A stretch of DNA of 9,149 nt from Clostridia bacterium (lineage in GTDB: Bacteria > Bacillota_A > Clostridia > Oscillospirales > CAG-272): NCBI GenBank assembly GCA_017547395.1, contig JAFYPS010000188.1:1-9149 (forward strand), given 5' to 3'. The notes beneath the pieces are model-generated. The model made no database searches, was not told the DNA's origin, and was given only the letters and a program-made list of their open reading frames with translations. Both the position numbers and the translations under genes were made by a program. Position 1 is the stretch's first letter. The number at the start of each line of letters is the position of its first letter. Shown one piece after another: positions 1-5,362 of the stretch.

Positions 1-904
1 CATTTGCGGTTTTGGTACCGCTTACTTTACCTGTTCCGAGTGAGATACTTTTTACGGTGTCGGAAAGGACGTTAACAGTAACGTTACCGCCTATGTTTCC
101 GCCTCGACTTACCGAAAAGGTTTTTGAAAATCTGCCGCCGTAAATAGAAACGTAAACGTCTCCGCCGATATCCGTACCCGAAGCACCGTTTGCGCTTGCG
201 GTGAACATTCCGTCGAAAATATACAGGTTAGCGTTACCCTCGGTAGCAGAGTCGCCGCCTATATCAAACGTGCTTGTAAACGTGCCACCGTAAATTACTA
301 CGGAGATGTCTCCCTTTTGTGTGGCTGAAGTTGTGCCTCGCGAGCCTCCGCGCACGCGGAACCAGCTTCCGCTATGCACCTCGAGATAGGTTCCGTTTGC
401 AGGTGTTGCACCGCTGCATCCTGCGGCAATGCTCGGAAGATTTGCATCGCTCGCACCTGCGGAAACGGTAAGTCCCTCTCCAAAGCAAGCGTAATTTCCG
501 TTGCACAGAAAGACAAGGTTTTTCTTAGTGGTAGAAATATCGATATTTTCAAATTTTACGGCACTGCTCAAGGTAACGTTTCCTGAAATAAAGAGCTTTG
601 CGTTACCTCCGTTTGACGTACGGTAGTCGTTGTCGCCGTCTTTTGATGTTATTGTGATAAGCCCGTAGGATTCGGGAATTTTTGTGGCAGGCAGTATTAT
701 TGTGTCAAGCAAAACCACCGTTCCGCCGTTTGGCAGAGCTCTTACGGCGCTGTAAAACGAATCAAACGGGGAGTCTATGCTTCCCGTTGCGTTTTCGTTT
801 CCCGTAGCCGAAATATAAACAGTCTGCTCCTCAGCCGCAAAGGCGATGGTGCAAAGCAATAGTGAAAATATCATCAAAACTAAAAAAAAGAGTATTTTTT
901 TCAT
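1..904 (-). CDS. Secreted beta-helix-like surface protein, N-terminal part (runs off left edge)
   Basis: The frame is open for 301 codons from the ATG at 904-902 to the window edge, with no stop, so the gene is truncated on its 3' side by the window. Residues 1-23 form a signal peptide: MKK, a hydrophobic core, then a likely cleavage site after AFA. The Cys at 18 follows Leu, so this is not a lipobox. Residues 28-66 resemble the entry strand of pectin-lyase-fold proteins (VYISATG, SPFDSFYSAVRALPNGGTVVLL). From about residue 173 a degenerate short motif recurs: VHSGSW, VIYGGTF, YIFDGMF, SIYGGRF, each preceded by a G-[DN]-[IVA] turn and alternating hydrophobic residues. This fits successive rungs of a right-handed parallel beta-helix. 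The protein is probably exported and cell-surface associated, either an adhesin-like protein or a polysaccharide-binding/degrading one. No catalytic motif is visible in the part present. The ribosome binding site is weak (TTGGGT), but the sigma-A promoter upstream is excellent. Confidence 0.85.
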   Translation of the reverse strand, partial: MKKILFFLVLMIFSLLLCTIAFAAEEQTVYISATGNENATGSIDSPFDSFYSAVRALPNGGTVVLLDTIILPATKIPESYGLITITSKDGDNDYRTSNGGNAKLFISGNVTLSSAVKFENIDISTTKKNLVFLCNGNYACFGEGLTVSAGASDANLPSIAAGCSGATPANGTYLEVHSGSWFRVRGGSRGTTSATQKGDISVVIYGGTFTSTFDIGGDSATEGNANLYIFDGMFTASANGASGTDIGGDVYVSIYGGRFSKTFSVSRGGNIGGNVTVNVLSDTVKSISLGTGKVSGTKTAN

Positions 905-930
905 ATTTACCCAACGTGATATCTTATTTG

Positions 931-947
931 TTTCAATTATATTGAAA
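931..947. promoter_or_regulatory. Perfect 7-bp inverted repeat over the -10 box (operator candidate)
   Basis: TTTCAAT, three bases, then ATTGAAA, a perfect palindrome with 7-bp arms. It covers the -10 box of the leftward promoter, so a repressor bound here would block that gene. AT-rich sequence gives some palindromes by chance, and no known operator consensus was recognised. Confidence 0.4.
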
Positions 948-964
948 CTTTGCGCAAAGGTCAA
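936..964 (-). promoter_or_regulatory. Sigma-A promoter of the beta-helix protein gene
   Basis: On the minus strand, TTGACC (964-959) and TATAAT (941-936) are separated by exactly 17 bases. Transcription would begin near 929, about 25 bases before the ATG at 904. The -10 box sits inside a perfect inverted repeat (931-947). Confidence 0.8.
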
Positions 965-985
965 TATGATTTTTTATTATCATAT
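964..985. promoter_or_regulatory. Inverted repeat between the divergent promoters
   Basis: ATATGAT (964-970) and ATCATAT (979-985) are perfect inverted arms separated by 8 bases. The site abuts the -35 box of the leftward promoter and ends 20 bases upstream of the rightward -35 box. This is a plausible place for a regulator of the surface-protein gene, the met operon, or both. There is no direct evidence of binding. Confidence 0.35.
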
Positions 986-1004
986 GCAAATTTTCCCCAA
1001 AGAC

Positions 1005-1033
1005 TTGACTTTTTTCGCATAGGCGAGTATAAT
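1005..1033 (+). promoter_or_regulatory. Sigma-A promoter of the leader peptide and metNIQ
   Basis: TTGACT (1005-1010) and TATAAT (1028-1033) have a 17-base spacer, a near-consensus promoter. Transcription would start near 1040, giving a transcript with about 26 bases before the leader ORF and about 178 bases before metN. It is the only strong promoter seen upstream of metN, so the leader region must be transcribed before metNIQ. Confidence 0.85.
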
Positions 1034-1065
1034 CGTTGTATATTTTAGTGTAAGGAGAAAAAAGG

Positions 1066-1137
1066 ATGTCTGTATTTTTTGCAATGACAATGATGTGCAT
1101 GTGCATGTTTATGATGCGCACTTTTTGTTATGCATAA
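1066..1137 (+). CDS. Methionine-rich leader peptide of the metNIQ operon (23 aa)
   Basis: This small ORF begins with ATG 8 bases after a strong ribosome binding site (TAAGGAG, 1051-1057) and ends at TAA 1135-1137. Of 23 residues, 8 are Met (1, 7, 9, 10, 12, 14, 16, 17) and 3 are Cys (11, 13, 21). Codons 7-17 contain seven Met and two Cys. It lies between the operon promoter and an intrinsic terminator, directly upstream of a methionine ABC importer. The likely role is as a sensing ORF for transcription attenuation: ribosomes slow or stall at the Met codons when charged tRNA-Met is scarce. The free peptide probably has no function. A small Met/Cys-rich metal-binding peptide is an alternative, but the position and downstream RNA structure favour a leader. 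Initiation itself also uses Met. Confidence 0.8.
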   Translation: MSVFFAMTMMCMCMFMMRTFCYA

Positions 1138-1139
1138 AA

Positions 1140-1184
1140 TCTCACGGATACTTTTTACTGTACTTGCAGCGGAAGGCCGAGAGG
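1140..1184 (+). promoter_or_regulatory. Predicted antiterminator of the metNIQ attenuator
   Basis: TCTCACGG (1140-1147) can pair with CCGAGAGG (1177-1184), leaving only one A-A mismatch (1144/1180) and one G-U pair. After a 3-base ATA bulge, CTTTTT (1151-1156) can pair with GGAAGG (1171-1176), using three G-U pairs. The loop is 1157-1170. This fold takes up the 5' arm, loop and part of the 3' arm of the terminator hairpin at 1169-1192, so the two exclude each other. The upstream arm begins three bases after the leader stop codon, within the reach of a ribosome terminating there. Pairing was found by eye and its energy was not computed. Confidence 0.6.
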
Positions 1185-1198
1185 TTTTCCGCTTTTTT
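1169..1198 (+). terminator. Intrinsic terminator (attenuator) between leader ORF and metN
   Basis: GCGGAAGGCC (1169-1178) pairs with GGTTTTCCGC (1183-1192) as a 10-bp stem with two G-U pairs. It is capped by the stable GNRA tetraloop GAGA and followed by six T residues (1193-1198). It ends 3 bases before the metN ribosome binding site region and lies within the operon's 5' leader. It therefore acts as a premature terminator for metNIQ, not as an end-of-gene terminator. Confidence 0.85.
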
Positions 1199-1217
1199 GA
1201 TGTAAGGAGAAATGCCC

Positions 1218-2225
1218 ATGATTGAAATAAAAAATGTGGCAAAAACCTATAAAAGCGCATCGGGAGAATTTACCGCAATTCGCGGAATAAATCTCACTGT
1301 GAACGACGGGGACGTTTTTGGCATTATCGGTCTTTCGGGTGCCGGAAAATCAACGCTTGTGCGCTGTATCAACCTGCTTGAAGTGCCGACCGAGGGCGAG
1401 GTTGTTATTGACGGGCAGTCGATGACCAAGCTCACGAAGAAGGAGCTTCTTTCGGCAAGGCAAAAAATAGGTATGATATTTCAGGGATTCAATCTGCTTT
1501 CGCAGCGCACCGCTCTCGGAAACGTTTGCTATCCTCTTGAAATTGCAGGCGTAAAGAAGGCTGATGCAAAGAAGCGTGCAAGAGAGTTGCTTGAGGTTGT
1601 AGGCCTTTCTGATAAAGAAAAGTCGTATCCGTCGCAGCTTTCGGGCGGACAAAAGCAGAGAGTCGCAATTGCACGTGCACTTGCGACCGACCCAAAGGTT
1701 TTGCTGTGCGACGAGGCAACGAGTGCTCTTGACCCGACGACTACTGTTCAGATACTCGACCTGCTTGCAAAAATCAATCGCGAAATGGGTGTAACTATCG
1801 TTGTTATCACTCACGAAATGCGCGTTATTGAGAAGATATGCAATCGCGTTGCAGTAATCGACGCGTCCGAAATTGCTGAGGAAGGACTTGTTTCCGAAGT
1901 GTTCGAGCATCCCAAAACTGCAATCGCCCGCAAACTTATTATGCCGCAGAGCGGAGAGGGAATAGAGAGTGTTCTCGGCAAGCGATGCATCCGCATAACC
2001 TTTAACGGTGAGGTTGCAACCGAGCCGATGATTTCCAATATGACGCTTGAGTGCCGTGCGGCAGTCAACATAGTTTTTGCAAACACAAAGACTCTTGACG
2101 GAAAGCCCTACGGACAGATGGTGCTTCAGCTTCCCGAGGACGACAGTGCTCAGGCAAGAATTCTGGAATACCTTCGTCAGCATAATATAAAATTTGCAGA
2201 GGAGGTGAGCGCAAGTGACGTTTAA
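1218..2225 (+). CDS. metN: Methionine ABC transporter ATP-binding protein MetN
   Basis: This is the ATPase subunit of the MetNIQ importer, which powers uptake of methionine from MetQ through MetI at the inner face of the membrane. In the 335-residue product the nucleotide-binding domain shows Walker A GLSGAGKST (38-46), Q-loop Q89, signature LSGGQ (141-145), Walker B VLLCDE with catalytic E166, D-loop SALD and switch H199. Residues from about 257 to 330 form the C-terminal NIL-type domain typical of MetN. In E. coli that domain binds methionine and inhibits transport, so feedback control of the protein is likely here too (inference). The start at 1218 is preferred over an ATG two codons earlier (1212), because the ribosome binding site TAAGGAG (1203-1209) is 8 bases from 1218 but only 2 from 1212. 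The gene overlaps metI by 11 bases. Confidence 0.95.
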   Translation: MIEIKNVAKTYKSASGEFTAIRGINLTVNDGDVFGIIGLSGAGKSTLVRCINLLEVPTEGEVVIDGQSMTKLTKKELLSARQKIGMIFQGFNLLSQRTALGNVCYPLEIAGVKKADAKKRARELLEVVGLSDKEKSYPSQLSGGQKQRVAIARALATDPKVLLCDEATSALDPTTTVQILDLLAKINREMGVTIVVITHEMRVIEKICNRVAVIDASEIAEEGLVSEVFEHPKTAIARKLIMPQSGEGIESVLGKRCIRITFNGEVATEPMISNMTLECRAAVNIVFANTKTLDGKPYGQMVLQLPEDDSAQARILEYLRQHNIKFAEEVSASDV

Positions 2226-2877
2226 CGAAATGCTTCCGATGTTGCTTCAGGGTGCAGCGGACACACTTGTTGTAACAGTTTTGTCTACGCTTGTTTCCTA
2301 TATTCTCGGTGCACCTATCGGAATAATTCTTTACGGAACTTCAGACGGCGGACTTTTTCCAAGCAAGCCTGTAAATTCCGTACTTGGCGTAATAGTTAAC
2401 GTTGTACGTTCTATTCCGTTTATCATCTTGCTTATAATGACACAGCCTGTTGCAAAGGCAATGGTAGGAACCAAACTCGGTAACGAGGCGTTCATTGTGT
2501 ACCTTGTAATTGCGGCAACACCGTTCGTCGCGAGAATGATCGAGTCTTCGCTTAAAGAGGTTGACGGTGGTGTCATAGAGGCGGCTCAGGCAATGGGTTC
2601 GAGCAATCTGCAAATAATTTTAAAGGTTCTTATACCCGAAGCCAAGCCTTCGCTTCTCGTAGGCTCTGCAATAGCGATTACAACCATTCTCGGCTACACT
2701 CCTATGACGTATCTTGTCAGTGGCAGCGGTCTCGGTCAGCTTGCTATTCAGTACGGTCTGTACCGTTTCAACAAGCCTATGATGTATATGTCCTCGCTCT
2801 TCCTTATCGTGCTTGTGCAGATAATGCAGGAGGGCATAAGTGCAGTTGCCAAACGTACGGATAAGCGTATCCGATAA
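2215..2877 (+). CDS. metI: Methionine ABC transporter permease MetI
   Basis: This is the membrane permease of the methionine importer, a homodimer with two MetN subunits. The product has 220 residues, usual for the family, with about five hydrophobic membrane segments (near 15-40, 55-76, 90-107, 147-170 and 188-210). The EAA-type coupling loop, with EAA at 122-124 and a conserved Gly a few residues later (EAAQAMGSS), docks onto MetN. It starts with GTG at 2215, 9 bases after a very strong ribosome binding site (AGAGGAGG, ending 2205). The coding sequence begins inside the end of metN (11-base overlap), so translation is probably coupled. A 45-base gap with an AU stem-loop separates it from metQ. 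Confidence 0.94.
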   Translation: MTFNEMLPMLLQGAADTLVVTVLSTLVSYILGAPIGIILYGTSDGGLFPSKPVNSVLGVIVNVVRSIPFIILLIMTQPVAKAMVGTKLGNEAFIVYLVIAATPFVARMIESSLKEVDGGVIEAAQAMGSSNLQIILKVLIPEAKPSLLVGSAIAITTILGYTPMTYLVSGSGLGQLAIQYGLYRFNKPMMYMSSLFLIVLVQIMQEGISAVAKRTDKRIR

Positions 2878-2886
2878 TTTGAAATC

Positions 2887-2906
2887 ATTTATTTTTGCAA
2901 ATAAAT
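2887..2906 (+). other. AU-rich stem-loop between metI and metQ
   Basis: ATTTATTT (2887-2894) and AAATAAAT (2899-2906) form an 8-bp AU-only stem with a TTGC loop, immediately before the metQ ribosome binding site (TAAGGAG, 2909-2915). It has no GC pairs, so it is a poor terminator. It might affect mRNA processing or stability and allow metQ to be expressed more than metI, but this is only inference. Confidence 0.4.
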
Positions 2907-2922
2907 TTTAAGGAGAAAAATT

Positions 2923-3729
2923 ATGAAAAAACTTCTTGCTCTTGCGCTTGCAGCACTTATGCTCTGCGCAGCACTCGTATCCTGCGGCTCTTCTGACGCA
3001 GACAAGACCATCACCGTTGCAGCTTCCTCTGCTCCTCATGCTGAGATTCTCGAGCAGTGTGTAGCGGCTATGGCTGAGAAGGGTTACACCCTTACCGTTC
3101 GCGTAATGGACGACTACATCGTTCCCAACACCGCGACCGAGGACGGCGAAGTTGATGCAAACTACTTCCAGCACGTGCCCTATCTTGAGTCCTTCAACGC
3201 TGAAAACGGCACTCACCTTGTTTCTGTAGCACAGATTCACTATGAGCCTTACGCAATCTATGCAGGCACTGCAAAGACTCTTGATGAGCTTACCGACGGC
3301 GCAAAGGTTGCAGTTCCCAACGACCCCACCAACGAAGCTCGTGCGCTTCAGCTTCTCGCTGCAGAAGGTCTTCTCACTCTTAAAGAGGGTGCAGGCCTTA
3401 CCGCAACCAAGCTTGATATCGTTGAGAACCCCAAGAACCTCGAGATTATGGAAATGGAAGCAGCACTTCTTCCCACAGTTCTCGACGACGTTGCAGTAGC
3501 AGTTATCAACGGTAACTACGCTATCGCAAACGGCCTTAAGGTTGCTGACTCTCTCGGACAGGAGTCCGCTGAGTCCGAGGCTGCACAGACCTTTGCAAAC
3601 GTTCTCGTAGTTAAGGAAGGCAATGAGAAGAACGAGGGCATTCTTGCTCTTGTTGACGCTCTCAAGACCGAGGCTGTTAAGAACTTCATCGCTGAAAAGT
3701 ACGAAGGCGCAGTTGTTCCGCTGTTTTAA
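2923..3729 (+). CDS. metQ: Methionine-binding lipoprotein MetQ (NlpA family)
   Basis: This is the substrate-binding lipoprotein that captures methionine outside the cell and delivers it to MetI. The product has 268 residues. A lipoprotein signal occupies residues 1-21 (MKK, hydrophobic core, lipobox LVSC with the lipidated Cys at 21). Family hallmarks are visible: ANYFQHVPYL (79-88), PNDPTNEARAL (132-142), INGNYA (195-200) and a C-terminal VKNFIAEKYEGAVVPLF. Uptake of D-methionine or related compounds cannot be excluded, but genes of this family next to metN and metI are nearly always methionine receptors. The ribosome binding site TAAGGAG is 7 bases before the ATG. Codon use leans to AAC, ACC, AAG and GCA more than in metN or metI, as expected for an abundant binding protein. 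It is the last gene of the operon. Confidence 0.95.
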   Translation: MKKLLALALAALMLCAALVSCGSSDADKTITVAASSAPHAEILEQCVAAMAEKGYTLTVRVMDDYIVPNTATEDGEVDANYFQHVPYLESFNAENGTHLVSVAQIHYEPYAIYAGTAKTLDELTDGAKVAVPNDPTNEARALQLLAAEGLLTLKEGAGLTATKLDIVENPKNLEIMEMEAALLPTVLDDVAVAVINGNYAIANGLKVADSLGQESAESEAAQTFANVLVVKEGNEKNEGILALVDALKTEAVKNFIAEKYEGAVVPLF

Positions 3730-3730
3730 T

Positions 3731-3790
3731 CACTTCAAAATGCAAGCATTTTGAAGTGGGTGAGGTGCGTTCACTCGCGTCTCGCTCACC
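3731..3790 (+). repeat. Two consecutive inverted repeats downstream of metQ
   Basis: CACTTCAAAATG (3731-3742) pairs with CATTTTGAAGTG (3747-3758) as a perfect 12-bp stem with a CAAG loop. Immediately after it, GGTGAG (3759-3764) pairs with CTCACC (3785-3790), with an inner GCG/CGC stem (3767-3769/3776-3778). Neither is followed by a T-run, so they are poor intrinsic terminators. The GC-rich second part differs in composition from its surroundings. The pair could protect the 3' end of metQ mRNA or be a copy of a dispersed intergenic repeat. Confidence 0.5.
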
Positions 3791-3849
3791 GCTCGCGCCC
3801 CTGTAAGAAAAAAGCCGGCGCATGTCCGTTTTTTTACGGATTAAGAATA

Positions 3850-3875
3850 AAGCCACCCTTTCGGGTGGCTTTTTT
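3850..3875. terminator. Terminator between convergent metQ and ksgA
   Basis: AAGCCACCC (3850-3858) pairs with GGGTGGCTT (3863-3871), loop TTTC, and on the plus strand a T-run continues to 3875. It ends the metNIQ transcript. On the minus strand it begins 3 bases past the ksgA stop and is followed by a weaker T-rich stretch, so it probably serves ksgA as well. Confidence 0.85.
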
Positions 3876-4728
3876 ATTTAACTAACTTATCCGCCAAAGC
3901 AGCGAACTCTGCCGTTGAAAGCTTTTCTCCGCGGATTCGCTCATCAAAGCCGCATCCCGTCACAGCCGCTGTGATTTCCTCTTTTGAGAGGGAGGGGAAT
4001 CCTGTCTGAAGTGCGTTTACAAGAGTTTTTCTGCGCTGACCGAAAGCGGCTTTTATCACTGCGAAGAACGTCTTTTCATCTATCGGTTTTACAGGTTTGT
4101 CCTTGTATAAATCAAGGCGGACAACTGCGGAATTAACCTTAGGTGCGGGCATAAAATTGCCTGCTGAAACGGTGAACAGCTTTTCGACCTCACCGTAATA
4201 TCCGAGAGAAGCGGTGATAGCACCGTAATCGGCACTGCCTGCCTTTGCAGCAAGACGTGAGGCGACCTCTGCCTGAACCATTACGGTTATCGAGTCAAAC
4301 GGGTATCCGCACTCAACAAGGCTCATAAGAATCGGCGTTGTGATGTAATAGGGAAGATTTGCGCAGACGGAAACCTTTTCGCCCGCCGCCTTTTCTTTTA
4401 GTACTGCCGCAAGGTCAACCTCAAGGATATCCTGATTTATGACCTCAACGTTTTTGTACTCGCCGAGAGTGTACGAAAGCACGGGAATAAGGGTTTTGTC
4501 TATCTCAAATGCAATTACTTTTTTGTATCTCTTTGCAAGCTCGGCTGTAAGGCATCCGATGCCGGGTCCAATCTCAACAATGACACTGTTTTCGTCGTCG
4601 CAGCAGTTTTCGGCAATTCGCTCGGGTATGCTCTGATTTATAAGAAAATTCTGACCGAAACCCTTTTTTGTTCCCGTACCGAAGGCGGCGAGAATCTCGC
4701 GCACGGTACGTATATCACATAAATTCAT
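3874..4728 (-). CDS. rsmA: 16S rRNA dimethyladenosine transferase RsmA/KsgA
   Basis: This enzyme uses S-adenosylmethionine to dimethylate two adjacent adenines in helix 45 of 16S rRNA during maturation of the 30S subunit. The product has 284 residues, the usual length. Visible motifs are GQNFL (25-29), the SAM-binding EIGPGIGCLT (52-61), the acidic ribose contact in FEID (74-77), the catalytic NLPYYI (124-129) and the conserved PAPKVNSAVVRL and FGQRRKTL segments (194-205 and 229-236). The start ATG at 4728 is preceded by a modest GAAG ribosome binding site and, 12 bases away, AAGGA. The gene faces away from tRNA-Thr, with only 57 bases between them. No separate promoter for ksgA is obvious there, so it must overlap the tRNA promoter. 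Loss of such enzymes commonly gives kasugamycin resistance (family knowledge). Confidence 0.95.
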   Translation of the reverse strand: MNLCDIRTVREILAAFGTGTKKGFGQNFLINQSIPERIAENCCDDENSVIVEIGPGIGCLTAELAKRYKKVIAFEIDKTLIPVLSYTLGEYKNVEVINQDILEVDLAAVLKEKAAGEKVSVCANLPYYITTPILMSLVECGYPFDSITVMVQAEVASRLAAKAGSADYGAITASLGYYGEVEKLFTVSAGNFMPAPKVNSAVVRLDLYKDKPVKPIDEKTFFAVIKAAFGQRRKTLVNALQTGFPSLSKEEITAAVTGCGFDERIRGEKLSTAEFAALADKLVK

Positions 4729-4746
4729 ATTTTCTTCAATTCCTTA

Positions 4747-4776
4747 TTGACAAAAAGATTGTTTTTGTAGTATAAT
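4747..4776 (+). promoter_or_regulatory. Sigma-A promoter of tRNA-Thr
   Basis: TTGACA (4747-4752) and TATAAT (4771-4776) are both perfect consensus hexamers with an 18-base spacer. The predicted start falls within a few bases of the mature tRNA 5' end at 4786, as expected for a stable-RNA promoter. Confidence 0.85.
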
Positions 4777-4785
4777 AACACGAAC

Positions 4786-4861
4786 GCTGGTATGGCTCAG
4801 TTGGTAGAGCAGTTGATTCGTAATCAACAGGCCGCCGGTTCAAGTCCGGCTACCAGCTCCA
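4786..4861 (+). tRNA. tRNA-Thr (anticodon CGU), CCA encoded
   Basis: A full cloverleaf can be drawn. The acceptor is GCTGGTA (4786-4792) with TACCAGC (4851-4857), followed by a D-arm with TTGGTAGAGC. The anticodon stem GTTGA/TCAAC (4812-4816/4824-4828) carries loop TTCGTAA, giving anticodon CGT at 4819-4821. There is a 5-base variable loop, and the T-arm is GCCGG-TTCAAGT-CCGGC. Discriminator T4858 is followed by an encoded CCA (4859-4861). The molecule reads threonine codon ACG. It is a single gene with its own promoter and terminator. Confidence 0.96.
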
Positions 4862-4863
4862 AG

Positions 4864-4887
4864 CCTCGCGTTATGCGAGGTTTTTTT
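4864..4887 (+). terminator. Intrinsic terminator of tRNA-Thr
   Basis: CCTCGC (4864-4869) pairs with GCGAGG (4875-4880) around a GTTAT loop and is followed by seven T residues (4881-4887). It begins 3 bases after the encoded CCA, so the primary transcript is hardly longer than the tRNA. Confidence 0.88.
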
Positions 4888-4938
4888 ACTATTTTAGCAG
4901 AAACATATATGAATTGCAAGTGCCAATGGGGGACAAAA

Positions 4939-5361
4939 ATGACTATTACTTTAGGTGACATCAAAAAACTTTGCAAGGAGAAGGGAATTTCCTTCCGTGC
5001 AGCGAGTCTTTTCGGCGTCAGTAAGAATGACAGCGGCAAGTTTGACTGCTATATCGAAGGCAGCGATTGCGTTTATGCTGTGAAGTTCATCACACTTTTC
5101 GGCGGAGCGACTCACGCCTGCTTCAATAGCGAGGGCGGCGGATACGTTTCGGTAAAGGGTAACTCCTCTGCCCAGGACTATATGTGGGTGCCTCTTATGG
5201 CGGCAAAGGCTGACGGAAAGACTGTAGTACCCGTATTGCTTATTGACAAAGACGTTATTGTTACTGCACGTGCCAAGAATTCTGCAACTACCGTAACCGC
5301 GGGCGCAACCGTGTTCGGCTGTAAGGTTTATACGCCGAGTACTTTCGTAAAACTTTTCTGA
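4939..5361 (+). CDS. Unrecognised 140-residue protein upstream of radC
   Basis: I do not recognise this family. The ATG at 4939 follows GGGGGA (4928-4933) by 5 bases. A start at 4909 in the same frame would add ten odd residues and lacks a ribosome binding site. The frame stays open further left, through the terminator and tRNA-Thr, but that part is not coding. The protein has no signal peptide or membrane segment and five Cys (12, 37, 44, 61, 128). It has a short helical N-terminus (residues 5-27, DIKKLCKEKG) and then mostly beta-type segments with a GGGYVSV turn (67-73) and a V/T-rich strand region (96-127). It is likely cytoplasmic. The stop is one base before the radC start, so the two genes are probably cotranscribed and translation-coupled. 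Any link to RadC function is unknown. Confidence 0.75.
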   Translation: MTITLGDIKKLCKEKGISFRAASLFGVSKNDSGKFDCYIEGSDCVYAVKFITLFGGATHACFNSEGGGYVSVKGNSSAQDYMWVPLMAAKADGKTVVPVLLIDKDVIVTARAKNSATTVTAGATVFGCKVYTPSTFVKLF

Positions 5362-5362
5362 T

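Noticed and set aside
374..586. Plus-strand open frame within the left-edge gene
   Set aside because: It is an antisense shadow of the secreted protein, which is open for 301 codons with signal peptide, promoter and repeats.
1066..1137. Met/Cys-rich small ORF as a copper-binding peptide
   Set aside because: Its place before metNIQ, with a terminator and a competing antiterminator, is better explained as an attenuation leader. No metal genes are nearby.
1212..1217. metN start two codons earlier (ATG 1212)
   Set aside because: It lies only 2 bases from the ribosome binding site, whereas ATG 1218 has an 8-base spacing identical to that of the leader ORF, and MIEIKNV is the usual MetN beginning.
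1350..2183. Long minus-strand open frame opposite metN (277 codons)
   Set aside because: It is a shadow of metN, which has all ABC ATPase motifs. The shadow has no ribosome binding site or recognisable domain.
3825..3840. TCCGT/ACGGA hairpin as a separate terminator
   Set aside because: The stem is only 5 bp, the T-run is in the loop rather than after the stem, and a proper terminator follows at 3850-3875.
4792..4938. Open frame extending the 4939-5361 protein leftwards through tRNA-Thr
   Set aside because: It would translate the tRNA and its terminator. The extension has no ribosome binding site, and the ATG at 4939 has one.
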